A stretch of 64,000 bases of DNA from Saccharopolyspora gregorii (GCF_024734405.1 NZ_CP059556.1:248001-312000); one strand, 5' to 3'. Shown: positions 51,204 through 62,578, numbered from the stretch's first letter. Notes: generated by a model from the letters alone, not told the origin. Program-made: numbers and translations.

Positions 51204-52400
51204 TCAGTTCAGCTCACGGGCGGTGCGCCGTCCGCGCCGCAGCAGCAGCGCGGCGGCGATCAGCGCGGCGAGCGCGGACGCGATCAGCACCGCCGTCTTG
51301 GCGCGTTCCGCCGCGTCCCCGGTCAGCGACAGCTCGGCGATGAGCAGGCTGACGGTGAACCCGACCCCGCCGAGCACGGCGAGCGCCGAGATGTCCCGCC
51401 AGGTCACCCCGCCCGGCCGCGCGCCGATCCCGAGCCGCACCGCCAGGTAGGACGTGCCGAAGATCCCGATGAACTTGCCGAAGAACAACCCGGCCATCAC
51501 GGCGATCGAGATCCGGTCGTGGAACACCGCGCCCAGCGCCGCCCCGTTCACCGGCACCCCGGCGGCGAAGAACGCGAACACCGGCACCACCAGTCCCGCC
51601 GACCAGGGTTGCAGCCGGTGTTCCAGCCGGACCGACGGCGCGGCGTCCTCGCCGGGATCGGCCCGCACCCTGGTGAGCAGCCCGAGCGCGACGCCCGCGA
51701 TGGTGGCGTGGATGCCGCTGCCGTGGACCGCGAGCCAGGTGGCGACCGCCAGCGGGACGTACAGCCACGGCGTGGTGATCCGCCTGTGCTGCGCGAACCA
51801 GTAGGCGGCGCCGAGCAGGACCGCCGCGAGCAGCGGCAGCGGGCTCAGCCCCGCGGTGAACAGCACGGCGATCACGATGATCGCGCCCAGGTCGTCGACG
51901 ACGGCCAGGCTGAGCAGGAAGACCCGCGCCGCGGCCGGGATCCCGGAACCGGCCAGCGACAGCACCCCGAGCGCGAACGCGATGTCGGTGGCCACCGGGA
52001 TCGCCCAGGCCTGGCCCGCGCCGGGCGCCCCGTGGCCGACGGCGAACGCGATGATCGCGGGCACCACCATGCCGCCGAACGCCGCCAGCACCGGCAGTGC
52101 CGCCGTCCGGCGGTCGGCCAGCTCCCCGACGACGAGCTCCCGCTTGAGCTCCAGCCCGGCGACGAAGAAGAAGACCGCGAGCAGCCCGTCCTTGACCCAC
52201 TCGCCGACGGTGAGGTCCAGGTGCAGCGCGGCGGGCCCGACCGCGAAGTCCCGCACTCCCGCGTACAGCCCGCCGAGCGGCGAGTTCGCCGCGAGCAGCG
52301 CGAGCGCGGTGGCGACCAGCAGCACCACGCCCCCGACGGTCTCGGTCCGCAGGTAGCGGGCGAGGGCGGCGGTCCCGCGGGCCGGGGCGGGTTCGGTCAT
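51204..52400 (-). CDS. nhaA: Na+/H+ antiporter NhaA
   Basis: 398 residues, full length for NhaA, with 11-12 helices. FFFVAGLELKRELVVGEL near residue 75, ATDIAFALGVL near 140 and LAVVDDLGAIIVIAVLF near 168 (the paired Asp that bind Na+/H+). It exchanges sodium for protons for pH and sodium homeostasis. ATG preceded by AGGAGG. It lies between the holin-like gene and acs, where M. tuberculosis carries a different gene, so it may be a lineage-specific insertion near the acid-resistance protease. Confidence 0.93.
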   Translation of the reverse strand: MTEPAPARGTAALARYLRTETVGGVVLLVATALALLAANSPLGGLYAGVRDFAVGPAALHLDLTVGEWVKDGLLAVFFFVAGLELKRELVVGELADRRTAALPVLAAFGGMVVPAIIAFAVGHGAPGAGQAWAIPVATDIAFALGVLSLAGSGIPAAARVFLLSLAVVDDLGAIIVIAVLFTAGLSPLPLLAAVLLGAAYWFAQHRRITTPWLYVPLAVATWLAVHGSGIHATIAGVALGLLTRVRADPGEDAAPSVRLEHRLQPWSAGLVVPVFAFFAAGVPVNGAALGAVFHDRISIAVMAGLFFGKFIGIFGTSYLAVRLGIGARPGGVTWRDISALAVLGGVGFTVSLLIAELSLTGDAAERAKTAVLIASALAALIAAALLLRRGRRTARELN

Positions 52401-52503
52401 CGGAGGCCTCCTGGTGGCGGACGTGCTGATGCGTCGCCGACCAGACTTCCCGGCACACCTGCCGACGACCCTAGCAGCCGCTCGGGCGCGCACCGGAACG
52501 CGA

Positions 52504-52538
52504 GCGGGCCCGGCCCCCACCGGGAGGACCGGGCCCGC
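52504..52538 (-). terminator. Terminator after acs
   Basis: GCGGGCCCGG / CCGGGCCCGC with a 15-base interior, 14 bases beyond the acs stop. Confidence 0.65.
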
Positions 52539-52551
52539 GAGCGGAGTTCGC

Positions 52552-54531
<1,980 letters not shown>

Positions 54532-54828
54532 TGCGGGGAACCTCCCTGCGCTGCGGGGTGACCTTCGATGTCATCTAGACCGTAGTGCGACGCGGCTCAC
54601 TCCGACAGAGGTTCTCGCTTTGGTGCGACCAATCCTGCCGGTGACGTCCGTGTTCCGGGCTCGGCACCTGCGGAGCAGGCTGGAGCCCCGAACGTTGCAA
54701 TCGAGTTGCCCACACACGGTCGAGTGACCAGGGGCGGGAGGTGCGCGGCCGCCTCCGGTGCCGGGACCTGCGCAGGTGGGAACGGGTCCAGGCGGGGCCG
54801 CCGCACCCGCCGGGTAGCGTCCAGCGGC

Positions 54829-55584
54829 GTGAGTGCCCAAGAGTCGTTGCTCCCGCTGCTGGAGCTGCCCGGTGTCACCGACGCGGTCGCCGCCGCGCGG
54901 ACCGCGATCGACGAGATCCACCGGCACCCGGCGAACCGCCGCGGCTGGCCCGCGACCAGCGCCGAAGCCTCGGTGCGCGCCGCCCGCGCCTCGGCCGCCG
55001 TCGCCGGCGGGGCCACCGAGATCCCGGACAGCGGCGAGGTGAGCGACCCGCTGCTGGCGGGTGCGCTGCGCGTCGCCGAAGCGCTGGGGCCGCTGCTGCC
55101 GACCTGGCAGCGCGCCCCGCTGCAGGCCCTGGCCCGGCTGCACGTGCTCGCCGCCGCGGACCTGCCCGGCGACCCGGATCGGCTCGGCAGGCCCCGCGAG
55201 GACCCGGCCGTCTCGGGGCGGCTGGACCTGCTCGCCCAGGTCGTCGCCGACGCGGGCGGCCGCTCGCAGAACCTGGTGCCCGGGCCGGTGCAGGCCGCCG
55301 TGGTGCACGGCGAACTGCTCGCCCTCGCCCCGTTCGGCGAGGTCGACGGCATCGTGGCGCGGGCCGCCGCCCGGCTCAGCGTGATCGGCAGCGGCCTCGA
55401 CCCGAAGGGCCTCGTCGTGCCGGAGGTCGCCTACTTCCGCCGCCGGGCCGAGTACCTGGACGCCGCAGCAACGTTCGCCACCGGCGAACCCGACGGCGTG
55501 GCGAAGTGGATCGTGCACTGCTGCACCGCGCTGGAGACCGGTGCGCGGGAAGCGAAGTCCATCGCCGACGCCGTCCAGTCGTGA
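54829..55584 (+). CDS. Fic-like protein with degenerate active site
   Basis: 251 residues, mostly helical. The segment ELLALAPFGEVDGIVAR near residue 165 aligns by pattern with the Fic core HPFx(D/E)GNGRxxR, but the His is Ala and the GNGR is replaced. The following helices (EVAYFRRRAEYLDAAATFA, then VAKWIVHCC) resemble the C-terminal part of Fic domains (yyxaL...wixff). Actinobacterial homologs beside acs are often labelled oxidoreductase without evidence. AMP transfer is unlikely. GTG start. It is 26 bases from the nucleoside hydrolase start, so probably cotranscribed. Confidence 0.6.
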   Translation: MSAQESLLPLLELPGVTDAVAAARTAIDEIHRHPANRRGWPATSAEASVRAARASAAVAGGATEIPDSGEVSDPLLAGALRVAEALGPLLPTWQRAPLQALARLHVLAAADLPGDPDRLGRPREDPAVSGRLDLLAQVVADAGGRSQNLVPGPVQAAVVHGELLALAPFGEVDGIVARAAARLSVIGSGLDPKGLVVPEVAYFRRRAEYLDAAATFATGEPDGVAKWIVHCCTALETGAREAKSIADAVQS

Positions 55585-55610
55585 GCACCGCACCGGGGAG
55601 GGGAACGGAC

Positions 55611-56543
55611 GTGCCGAAGAAGGTCCTGCTCGACTGCGACCCGGGCATCGACGACGCGCTGGCCATCGCCTACGCCCACGGCAGCCCCGAGCTGGAGCTC
55701 GTCGGGATCACCACCGTCGCGGGCAACGTGGGGCTCGACCACACCACGAACAACGCGCTGCGCCTCACCGGCTTCTTCGGCATGGACGTGCCGGTCGTCG
55801 CGGGCGCCGACCGGCCGCTGGTGCGGGACGTCGTGCTGGCCGACGAGGTGCACGGCGGCAACGGTCTCGGCGGGGTCCGGCTGCCCGCCGCCACCAGCGG
55901 GGTGCGGGACGGGCACGCCGTCGACTTCATCATCGACACCGTCGCCGCAGCGCCCGGCGAGATCAGCCTGGTCGCGGTGGGCCCGCTGACGAACGTCGCG
56001 CTCGCGGTGCGCAAGGAGCCCCGGCTCGTCGAGCAGGTCCGCGAGTTCGTGATCATGGGCGGTTCCTACACCAGGGGGAACCGCACGCCTGCCGCGGAGT
56101 TCAACGTGCTCGCCGACCCGGAGGCCGCCGCCGTCGCGTTCGGCGCCGGCTGGCGCACCACCATGATCGGCCTCGACCTCACCGCGCAGGCCCGCGCGAC
56201 CGCCGCCGTCCGGGGCCGGTTCGCCGGGCTGGGCAGGCTGGAGGCCGAGCTGATCTCGCCGATCCTCGACTTCTACGGGCGGCACCCGCAGTACCGCGTG
56301 GAGGGCCCCGCCGTGCACGACCCGTGCGCCGTCGCCTACGCGCTCGACCCCGGCATGTTCACCACGGTGCCCGCGCGGGTCGACGTGGAGGTCCACGGCC
56401 GGTTCACCTCGGGCATGACCGTCACCGACTTCGCCGCCCCCGCCGAGCTGCACAACGCCGAGGTCGCCACCGTCCTCGACACCGAACGCTTCTGGGCGAG
56501 CTTGTTCACCGCCCTCGGCCGCGTCGCCACCGGCATGGCCTGA
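55611..56543 (+). CDS. Nucleoside hydrolase (inosine/uridine-preferring type)
   Basis: 310 residues. Calcium-binding LLDCDPGIDDALAIAYA at 5-21 (DxDPGxDD), TTVAGNVGLDHTTNNALRL near 38, EFVIMGGSYTRGN near 147 and VHDPCAVAYALDPGMF near 232, all family marks. It splits purine or pyrimidine ribonucleosides to ribose plus base for salvage. GTG 55611 is chosen for its GGGAGGGG site; GTG 55581, overlapping the previous stop, is an alternative. Confidence 0.9.
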   Translation: MPKKVLLDCDPGIDDALAIAYAHGSPELELVGITTVAGNVGLDHTTNNALRLTGFFGMDVPVVAGADRPLVRDVVLADEVHGGNGLGGVRLPAATSGVRDGHAVDFIIDTVAAAPGEISLVAVGPLTNVALAVRKEPRLVEQVREFVIMGGSYTRGNRTPAAEFNVLADPEAAAVAFGAGWRTTMIGLDLTAQARATAAVRGRFAGLGRLEAELISPILDFYGRHPQYRVEGPAVHDPCAVAYALDPGMFTTVPARVDVEVHGRFTSGMTVTDFAAPAELHNAEVATVLDTERFWASLFTALGRVATGMA

Positions 56544-56556
56544 CCGCCGGACCGGC

Positions 56557-57480
56557 TCAGCTGCCGAGGGTGCGGAGGGCGTCGCGGACCCGGCCGTCGG
56601 CGGTGGTCAGCGCGGCCGCGGCGCGGGGGACTTCGGCGCCGGTCAGCAGGTGCACCAAGGCGGTCTTCAGGTCGCCGTCCGCCGCGGTCAACGCCCGCGC
56701 GCACTCGTCCTCGGACGCGGCCGTCGCCTCCCGCAGGATCTCGACGGTGCGGCCGCGCAGCTTCGCGTTCGTCGCCAGCAGGCTCACCATCAGGTTCGAG
56801 TAGGTGCGGCCCATCCGGATCATCACGGCGGTGGAGAACGAGGTGAGCACCAGCTTCTGCGCCGTGCCCGCCTTCATCCGGGTGGAACCCGCGATCGGCT
56901 CCGGCCCGGTGTCCACCGCGATGGTCAGGTCGGCCGGGGCGTCGCCCGCCGATTCGGGGTTCGCCGACATCAGCGCCGTGCCCGCCCCGATCTCGCGCGC
57001 CGCGCGCAGCGCGCCCAGCACGTACGGGGTGCGGCCGGACGCGGTCAGCCCGAGCACGAAGTCCCCCGCGGCCACCTCGGCCCGGACCACCGCCGCCCCG
57101 GCCTCGGCGTCGTCCTCCGCGTTCTCCACCGGCTTCTGGAACGCCCCGGCGCCGCCCGCCTGGTGCGCCACCACCCAGTCCGCGGGCACGTTGTAGGTGG
57201 GGATCAGCTCGGCCGCGTCCAGCACCGCCAGCCGGCCCGAGGTGCCCGCGCCCACGTAGTGCACCCGGCCGCCGCCGCGGAGCGCGGCCACCGCCCGGTC
57301 GACCGCGTGCGCCAGGTCCGGCAGCGACCGGCCCACCGCCTCCGGCACCGTCCGGTCCTCGGCGTTGAGCACCCGCAGCACGTCGAGCGTCGGCAGCAGG
57401 TCGATGTCCCTGGTCCGCTCGTTGGTGCGCTCGGTGGGGGCGTCCACCCGCACGGCGGGTCCCTCGGCGTCGCGGTTCAT
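56557..57480 (-). CDS. murQ: N-acetylmuramic acid 6-phosphate etherase
   Basis: 307 residues. A SIS-fold lyase with VHYVGAGTSGRLAVLDAAE near residue 72, KPVENAEDDAEAGA (catalytic Glu region) near 112, GLTASGRTPYVLGAL near 137 and STRMKAGTAQKLVL near 190. It removes lactate from MurNAc-6P during peptidoglycan recycling. Its ATG overlaps the stop of the RpiR regulator gene, forming a murR-murQ operon as in Bacillus and E. coli. Confidence 0.95.
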   Translation of the reverse strand: MNRDAEGPAVRVDAPTERTNERTRDIDLLPTLDVLRVLNAEDRTVPEAVGRSLPDLAHAVDRAVAALRGGGRVHYVGAGTSGRLAVLDAAELIPTYNVPADWVVAHQAGGAGAFQKPVENAEDDAEAGAAVVRAEVAAGDFVLGLTASGRTPYVLGALRAAREIGAGTALMSANPESAGDAPADLTIAVDTGPEPIAGSTRMKAGTAQKLVLTSFSTAVMIRMGRTYSNLMVSLLATNAKLRGRTVEILREATAASEDECARALTAADGDLKTALVHLLTGAEVPRAAAALTTADGRVRDALRTLGS

Positions 57481-58403
57481 CGGCCGTCCTCCTTGTGCCG
57501 TCGGCGGTCCGGGCGGGCACCGAGCCGGTGCGCGCCGACCGCCTCGTAGGTGGCGTCCAGCGCCGCCTTCGCCTCGTCGATGTGGCGTTGCGCCACCCCG
57601 ATGAACAGGCAGTCGATCACGGTGAGCTGGCCGATGCGGCTCGCCATCGCACCCGATCGGTACGTCGTCTCGCGCACCGCCGTGGTCAGCACCCGGTCGG
57701 CCACCTCGGTGATCGGGGAGCGGCTGAAGTTGGTGAGCGCGGCCGTGACCGCGCCGCGGTGGCCCGCCTCGCGCAGCGCCTCGATGGTCTCGGTCGTGGC
57801 GCCGGTGTGCGAGATGCCCAGCGCCACGTCGCCCTCCCGCAGCAGCGCCGCCGAGGTCAGCGCCGCGTGCGTGTCCGACCAGGCGAAGCAGGTCAACCCG
57901 ATGCGGTGCAGCTTCTGCTGCAGGTCCAGCGCGACGAAGGCGCTGGCCCCCACCCCGTAGACGTCGATCCGGCGGGCGCCCGCGACGGCCTCGACCACCG
58001 CGGCCAGCGCGTTCGCGTCCAGCTGCCCGGCGGTCTCCTCCACCGCCTTCGCGTCGGCGTAGGCCACCTTGTCGATGATCTGCTCCAGCCGGTCGTCCGG
58101 CTCGATGTCGCCGCCGAGGTCGCGGTCCCGGCTGGAGGTGCGGGCGGTGTCCGCGGCCAACGCGATCCGCAGGTCCGGGTAGCCGCCGACGCCGATCGCC
58201 TTGCAGAACCGGGTCACGGTGGTCTCGCTGGTCCCGGCGGCCTCGGCCACGTCCGTGATGCTGCGCCGCGCGATGGAGGCCGGCGCGGACAGCACGATGT
58301 TGGCGACCCGCTGCTCGGCCCTGGCCAGGCCCGGGAGCAGGGAGCGGATCCGGACCAGCGGGCTGGTCGCACCGGCTTCGGTCGACGCGTCGTCAAGGGC
58401 CAT
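57477..58403 (-). CDS. RpiR-family regulator (MurR-like)
   Basis: 308 residues: N-terminal helix-turn-helix (RRSITDVAEAAGTSETTV, then TRFCKAIGVGGYPDLRI) at about 45-85 and a C-terminal SIS sugar-phosphate domain with RRIDVYGVGASAFVAL and LGISHTGATTETIEALR. Fused reading with murQ predicts it senses MurNAc-6P. Promoter TTGACC-18-TAAGTT lies immediately upstream, with only 6 bases to the ATG. Confidence 0.9.
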   Translation of the reverse strand: MALDDASTEAGATSPLVRIRSLLPGLARAEQRVANIVLSAPASIARRSITDVAEAAGTSETTVTRFCKAIGVGGYPDLRIALAADTARTSSRDRDLGGDIEPDDRLEQIIDKVAYADAKAVEETAGQLDANALAAVVEAVAGARRIDVYGVGASAFVALDLQQKLHRIGLTCFAWSDTHAALTSAALLREGDVALGISHTGATTETIEALREAGHRGAVTAALTNFSRSPITEVADRVLTTAVRETTYRSGAMASRIGQLTVIDCLFIGVAQRHIDEAKAALDATYEAVGAHRLGARPDRRRHKEDGR

Positions 58404-58409
58404 GTGGGA

Positions 58410-58439
58410 AACTTACTGACGAGGATCTGTGCAGGTCAA
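58410..58439 (-). promoter_or_regulatory. Leaderless promoter of murR-murQ
   Basis: Minus-strand TTGACC (58434-58439), 18-base spacer, TAAGTT (58410-58415), then 6 bases to the ATG. Close to the sigma-70-type consensus. Confidence 0.65.
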
Positions 58440-58583
58440 TGCGGGTATCTCCGGTGCCTTCCCGTGCTGGTCGGGGTGCTGGTGTGGAACTCCGCCGACG
58501 GGTGGACGGTGGTCGGCGGCCACCGGGTTGCACCGCCCGTTCGCTAGGCTTCGGACAGATGCCACGGCGCGGAGCGGGGTGAC

Positions 58584-60212
58584 ATGAGCGGGCCAGCGGA
58601 CCTCGGTTCCGAGCTGTTCTGCGCCACCGGATCGGTCTCCGCCCCGGTCGACGAGCACGCCGAATTCCTGCTCCAGCAGCACGAGGCGGGTGCCCTGCGG
58701 CTCTACGACCGCGGCGCGCTGGACCGTGCCGACCCGGACGCGCCGCTGCGCTGGCGGATGACGTGGCAGCGCGCGGACGGCCCGGTCTCGGCGGCGCTGG
58801 TGCTGCTGGCGCGGGACGACCTGGTGCGGTGCTGGTTCGCCGCGCGCACCCCCGGCGGGTGGGGGATCGGAGTCCCGTCGCCGCTGCCGCGCGCCGGGCT
58901 CGCCCGGTTCCCGCTGGCCGACCCGCGCAGCGGGCTCGCCGTCACCGGTTCCACCTTGCGCGACGACCCGGACGACCTCGCCGGGCTGCTCGCCGCCATC
59001 CGGGACCGGCGCGGCGGGACGGCCGTGCTGGTCCGGCACGTCGACCGCGAGGCGGGACGTCCGCTGGTGGTGCCGCGGGCGACCGCGGAGTTCCGCAAGG
59101 CCACCGCCGGTGCGGCCCCGGTCGTGTTCGTCGGGGATGCGGTGGCGCACCGCCTCGACGCGGAACTGCCCGAACCGCTGCGGATCCCGCACCGCGGCGC
59201 CCGGCTGTTCCTGCCCGGGCCGTGGGCCGCCGAACGCGACGATCCCCTGCTGTCCGAAGTGGACGCGGCTGATCCCGCCGCTTGGGACGAAGCCGCCGCG
59301 CTCGCGTTGCGGGTGTCCCGGTGGCGCTCGCCCGCGGCCGACGACGCGGACGAACCGTGGGCGCTGCTGTTCGCCACCGGCTGGCAGGACCAGCGCGTCG
59401 CCGACTCGCCCGTCGGGCCGGGGGAGCGGTGGTTCGCCACCGCGGGCGGCGCCGACAAGTCCGACCTGCGCCAGCGCATCCAGGGGGCCGGAGCGCGGCA
59501 GGCCGAATCCCGCCGGACCGCCGCGCGGCGCGCCGCCGCCGCGCACGAGCTCGACGCCGAGATCGACCGGCGCACCGCCCGCACCGCGGAGCTGGACCGG
59601 TCCCGCCGGGTGCTGGCGGGCGGCGTGCTGCGGTTGCGCGCCGAACGCGACGCGGTGCGGGAACGGCTCGCCCGGACCTCCCTCGGCGCCGCGCGGCGCC
59701 GCACCGCGGAAGCGCTGCGGCTCGGTGCGGCCCGCTCGGCGCGGCTCGCCGAGTGCGAGCGCGAACTCGAACGGCTCCGCGCCGAGGAGGACCGGCTGCG
59801 CGGCCGCGGCGCACCCGCCGAACTCGGGCCGGCGGGCTCGGCCGACCGGCCCGGAGTCCACTTCGGACCCGAGGTGCGCGCTGAGGTGGACCGCCTCGAC
59901 GGCGCGCGGGCGCGGCGCTGCGACCAGGTGCTCGACCTGCTCGCCCAGCACGCCGCGGCGCCCGGCGGCTCGCTGCCCGCGCTGCTGCGCGCGGGCGGGA
60001 TCGGCGCCCCGGCGCTGCGACGCGCCCCGGCGGACGCCGCCACCACCTTCCGGGTCCCCGAAGCGGTCGACCCGACCGGCTGGACCGCGTTCCGCGACCA
60101 CGTGCTGCTCGACCACGCCGGCGATCCACCGACCGCCCTGCACTACCTGGACGACACCGCCGGACCCACCGGTGCGGTGCACGTCGGGCACGTCGGACCG
60201 GAACCGCGATGA
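58584..60212 (+). CDS. Large coiled-coil protein of unknown function, tandem copy 1
   Basis: 542 residues in three parts. The N-terminal part (1-290) ends a mixed domain in IPHRGARLFLPGPW; residues 300-420 are an Arg/Ala/Glu-rich coiled coil (ARQAESRRTAARRAAAAHEL); the C-terminal domain ends ALHYLDDTAGPTGAVHVGHV. All three parts recur in the next gene in the same order. No signal or TM. No family name recognised. It overlaps the next gene by four bases (ATGA). Confidence 0.75.
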   Translation: MSGPADLGSELFCATGSVSAPVDEHAEFLLQQHEAGALRLYDRGALDRADPDAPLRWRMTWQRADGPVSAALVLLARDDLVRCWFAARTPGGWGIGVPSPLPRAGLARFPLADPRSGLAVTGSTLRDDPDDLAGLLAAIRDRRGGTAVLVRHVDREAGRPLVVPRATAEFRKATAGAAPVVFVGDAVAHRLDAELPEPLRIPHRGARLFLPGPWAAERDDPLLSEVDAADPAAWDEAAALALRVSRWRSPAADDADEPWALLFATGWQDQRVADSPVGPGERWFATAGGADKSDLRQRIQGAGARQAESRRTAARRAAAAHELDAEIDRRTARTAELDRSRRVLAGGVLRLRAERDAVRERLARTSLGAARRRTAEALRLGAARSARLAECERELERLRAEEDRLRGRGAPAELGPAGSADRPGVHFGPEVRAEVDRLDGARARRCDQVLDLLAQHAAAPGGSLPALLRAGGIGAPALRRAPADAATTFRVPEAVDPTGWTAFRDHVLLDHAGDPPTALHYLDDTAGPTGAVHVGHVGPEPR

Positions 60213-62092
60213 GCGGCACCGCACCGGAACCGCTGCGCCGCACCGCGTTCTGCGCGGCAGGCCATGCGGGACCCGAGCTGCTCGACGCCGGGAACGCGCT
60301 GGTCCGGCTGCACGAAGCGGGCGAACTGCGGCTCATCGACGAAGGACGCGAATCCGGCGCCGAGCTGCCGCGCCGCTGGCGGGTGAGCTGGGGTCGCGGA
60401 ACCGGCGAAGTGCGCGCCGCGCTCGTGGCCGCACCCGGCTCCGGCGACGCGCACGCCTTCTGGGTCTACGCCGAAGCCGCCCGGCCCTGGTCCCTCCGCG
60501 ACCAGGTGAGCCCGGTGCAGAAGCTGGGACTGCTCGCCGCGCGACCGCGGGACCCGCGCGGGGCGTACTCGCTGACCGAGCAGAACCCGCTGGTAGAACT
60601 CGACGACGTGGACTTCCTGGTGCACACCTTCGACGAAGGCGTGCGGGACTCGCCGGTGCTGGTCTACAACGACGACTTCGCCCGGCCGCTCCCGCCGGAA
60701 CTGCTGCGCTTCCGCAACGCCACCCGCGGCCTGTGCGGGCTGCTGCCCGCCGACGACTCGGTGCGGGACCGGGTGAACGCGCTGCTCCCGCCCGCACGCC
60801 GGATCCCCGCCCGCGCCGCCCGGCTGTACCTGCCGCCGTGGTGGGTCGATCACGAACCGGACCCGGTGCTGCCGCGGGGCCGGTTCCACCGCGCCGGGGA
60901 GTGGCGGAAGCTGGTGGACGCGGTGCTGCGGGCGAGCAGCTGGCGGGCCGGTGGCGCGATCCGGACGACCGGGGACGCCTGGCAGGCGCTGCTGTTCGAC
61001 CCGATGCACGACCGCCGGGTCACCGCCGACACCCGCGGCGGCGCACTGCGCTGGCTGCCCGCGGCCGACGACGGTGGTGCGCGGGTGCTGCGGGACCGGC
61101 TCAGCGCCGCGGCCGGGCAGGAGGACACCGCCCGGGACCAGGCCGATTCCGCGGCTCGGGCGCTCGACGAGCGGAGCGCCGCGGCCGAACGCGCGCGGCG
61201 GCGGGAACGGCGGTCCGCCGACTCCCGGCGGCGGCTGGCCGAGCTCGTCGGACGGCTGCGGAGCGAGCGGGACGAGGCCGAAGCGCTGCTGCGCCGCGGA
61301 TCCGTCCCCGCCGCGTGGCGCGTGGCGCGCGACGCCGAACTGGAATCCGCGCTGTACGCGGAAGAACTCGACGCGGCCGAAGACCGGCTGCTGCTGGCGC
61401 GCCGACGCGTCGCGGCGCTGCGGCGCACCACCGGAGCGGGGGAGGGCGCCGGGCCGTCCGACGCCGGGCCGTCCGACGCCGGGCAGCCCGAGGTCGATCC
61501 GTCCGACGCCGGTACGTCCGACGCTGGGACGGCGCACGGGGAACTCGGCGGTCCCGGTCGTGCCGTAGCGGCGGCGGACGCCGGGCCGGCCGTGAACCGC
61601 TTCGCCGACCTGCTCGACGCGGCCCACCGCGCACTGCCCGCGCTGCGCTTCGGCCCGCAGGTCGATCCGTCCGAACTGGACGGTCACCACCGCAGCGCGC
61701 AGTGGCTCCGCCGCACCTGGAACGTGCTGGTGCTGCTGGACTCGTACGCGCGCGAACGCGCCACCGCCATCGATCACGCCCGCCCGGACCTGCGCGGGTT
61801 CGCCCACTTCGTCCGCGCGCACGGCGGTGCGCGCGGGATCTCCCCGACGCTGATCGCCTCCGGGGAGACCGAGCTGGTGGTCAACACGCCGCGCTACCGC
61901 AACGCCCGCACCTTCCCGGTGCCGGTGGAGGTCGATCCGTCCGGGCGCGCCTTCTTCGCCGCCCACGTCAAGATCGAGCGCAGCGGTGGCGTCGCGCCCC
62001 GCCTGCACTACTACGACGACACCCGCGGACGGACCGCGTCTGTCCACATCGGACATCTCGGCCCGCACCTGCCCAGTCCCGAGACGAACTGA
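60209..62092 (+). CDS. Large coiled-coil protein of unknown function, tandem copy 2
   Basis: 627 residues, same plan as copy 1: N-terminal domain with VLVYNDDFARPLPPELLRF and RIPARAARLYLPPWW, coiled coil at about 300-415 (ARDQADSAARALDERSAAAE), a Ser-Asp-Ala-Gly repeat linker (PSDAG several times) near 420-445, and a longer C-terminal domain FPVPVEVDPSGRAFFAAHV, PRLHYYDDTRGRTASVHIGH, LGPHLPSPE. The C-terminal domain is better preserved here than in copy 1. Start ATG overlaps the copy 1 stop, so the two are co-translated and may form a heteromer. Confidence 0.75.
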   Translation: MSGTAPEPLRRTAFCAAGHAGPELLDAGNALVRLHEAGELRLIDEGRESGAELPRRWRVSWGRGTGEVRAALVAAPGSGDAHAFWVYAEAARPWSLRDQVSPVQKLGLLAARPRDPRGAYSLTEQNPLVELDDVDFLVHTFDEGVRDSPVLVYNDDFARPLPPELLRFRNATRGLCGLLPADDSVRDRVNALLPPARRIPARAARLYLPPWWVDHEPDPVLPRGRFHRAGEWRKLVDAVLRASSWRAGGAIRTTGDAWQALLFDPMHDRRVTADTRGGALRWLPAADDGGARVLRDRLSAAAGQEDTARDQADSAARALDERSAAAERARRRERRSADSRRRLAELVGRLRSERDEAEALLRRGSVPAAWRVARDAELESALYAEELDAAEDRLLLARRRVAALRRTTGAGEGAGPSDAGPSDAGQPEVDPSDAGTSDAGTAHGELGGPGRAVAAADAGPAVNRFADLLDAAHRALPALRFGPQVDPSELDGHHRSAQWLRRTWNVLVLLDSYARERATAIDHARPDLRGFAHFVRAHGGARGISPTLIASGETELVVNTPRYRNARTFPVPVEVDPSGRAFFAAHVKIERSGGVAPRLHYYDDTRGRTASVHIGHLGPHLPSPETN

Positions 62093-62185
62093 GCGGCGGC
62101 TCGGCCGACCCGGCCGGCGAGTCCGCCGACCGCCCCGAACGCGGAGCGCGCAGCAGGAGCCACCGCGCGTCCCGCCGAGACCGGA

Positions 62186-62578
62186 CTACGCGCCCGGCAC
62201 GTGCTCCGGCTCGACGAGCACCACCACGCGCTCGTCCCCCGGCTGCCCCCACTGGTACTCGTCCTCACCGGTGTACTTCTTCGCCATCTTGTTGATGAAC
62301 GCGTTGTCCGGATCCGGCTCGAACCCGGTGACGCGGCCGCGGATCTCGACGTAGCGGTACGGGTTCTCCGGGTCGTGCGCGGACACCGCGATGCGCGGAT
62401 CCCGCTGCAGGTTCCGGTACTTCTGCCTGCCGGTGGTCTGGCTGAACCTCACGTGCGTGCCATCCCACTCGACCCACACCGGGCTGGACTGCGGCTCGCC
62501 CCGCGGACCGAGGGTCGCGATGTGCGCGAACGCGCGCTTGCTGAGGATCTCGGCCAGTTCCTGCGGGATCGCGGCCAT
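62186..62578 (-). CDS. PPOX-class F420/FMN-binding oxidoreductase
   Basis: 130 residues of the split-barrel flavoprotein family: LSKRAFAHIATLGPRGEPQS, PVWVEWDGTHVRFSQTTGRQK, and YRYVEIRGRVTGFEPDPDN. Actinobacterial members (Rv1155-like) use F420 or FMN. ATG 62576-62578 is chosen because AGGAGG lies 9 bases upstream; an in-frame start 11 codons earlier has no ribosome site. Convergent with the coiled-coil pair. Confidence 0.85.
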   Translation of the reverse strand: MAAIPQELAEILSKRAFAHIATLGPRGEPQSSPVWVEWDGTHVRFSQTTGRQKYRNLQRDPRIAVSAHDPENPYRYVEIRGRVTGFEPDPDNAFINKMAKKYTGEDEYQWGQPGDERVVVLVEPEHVPGA

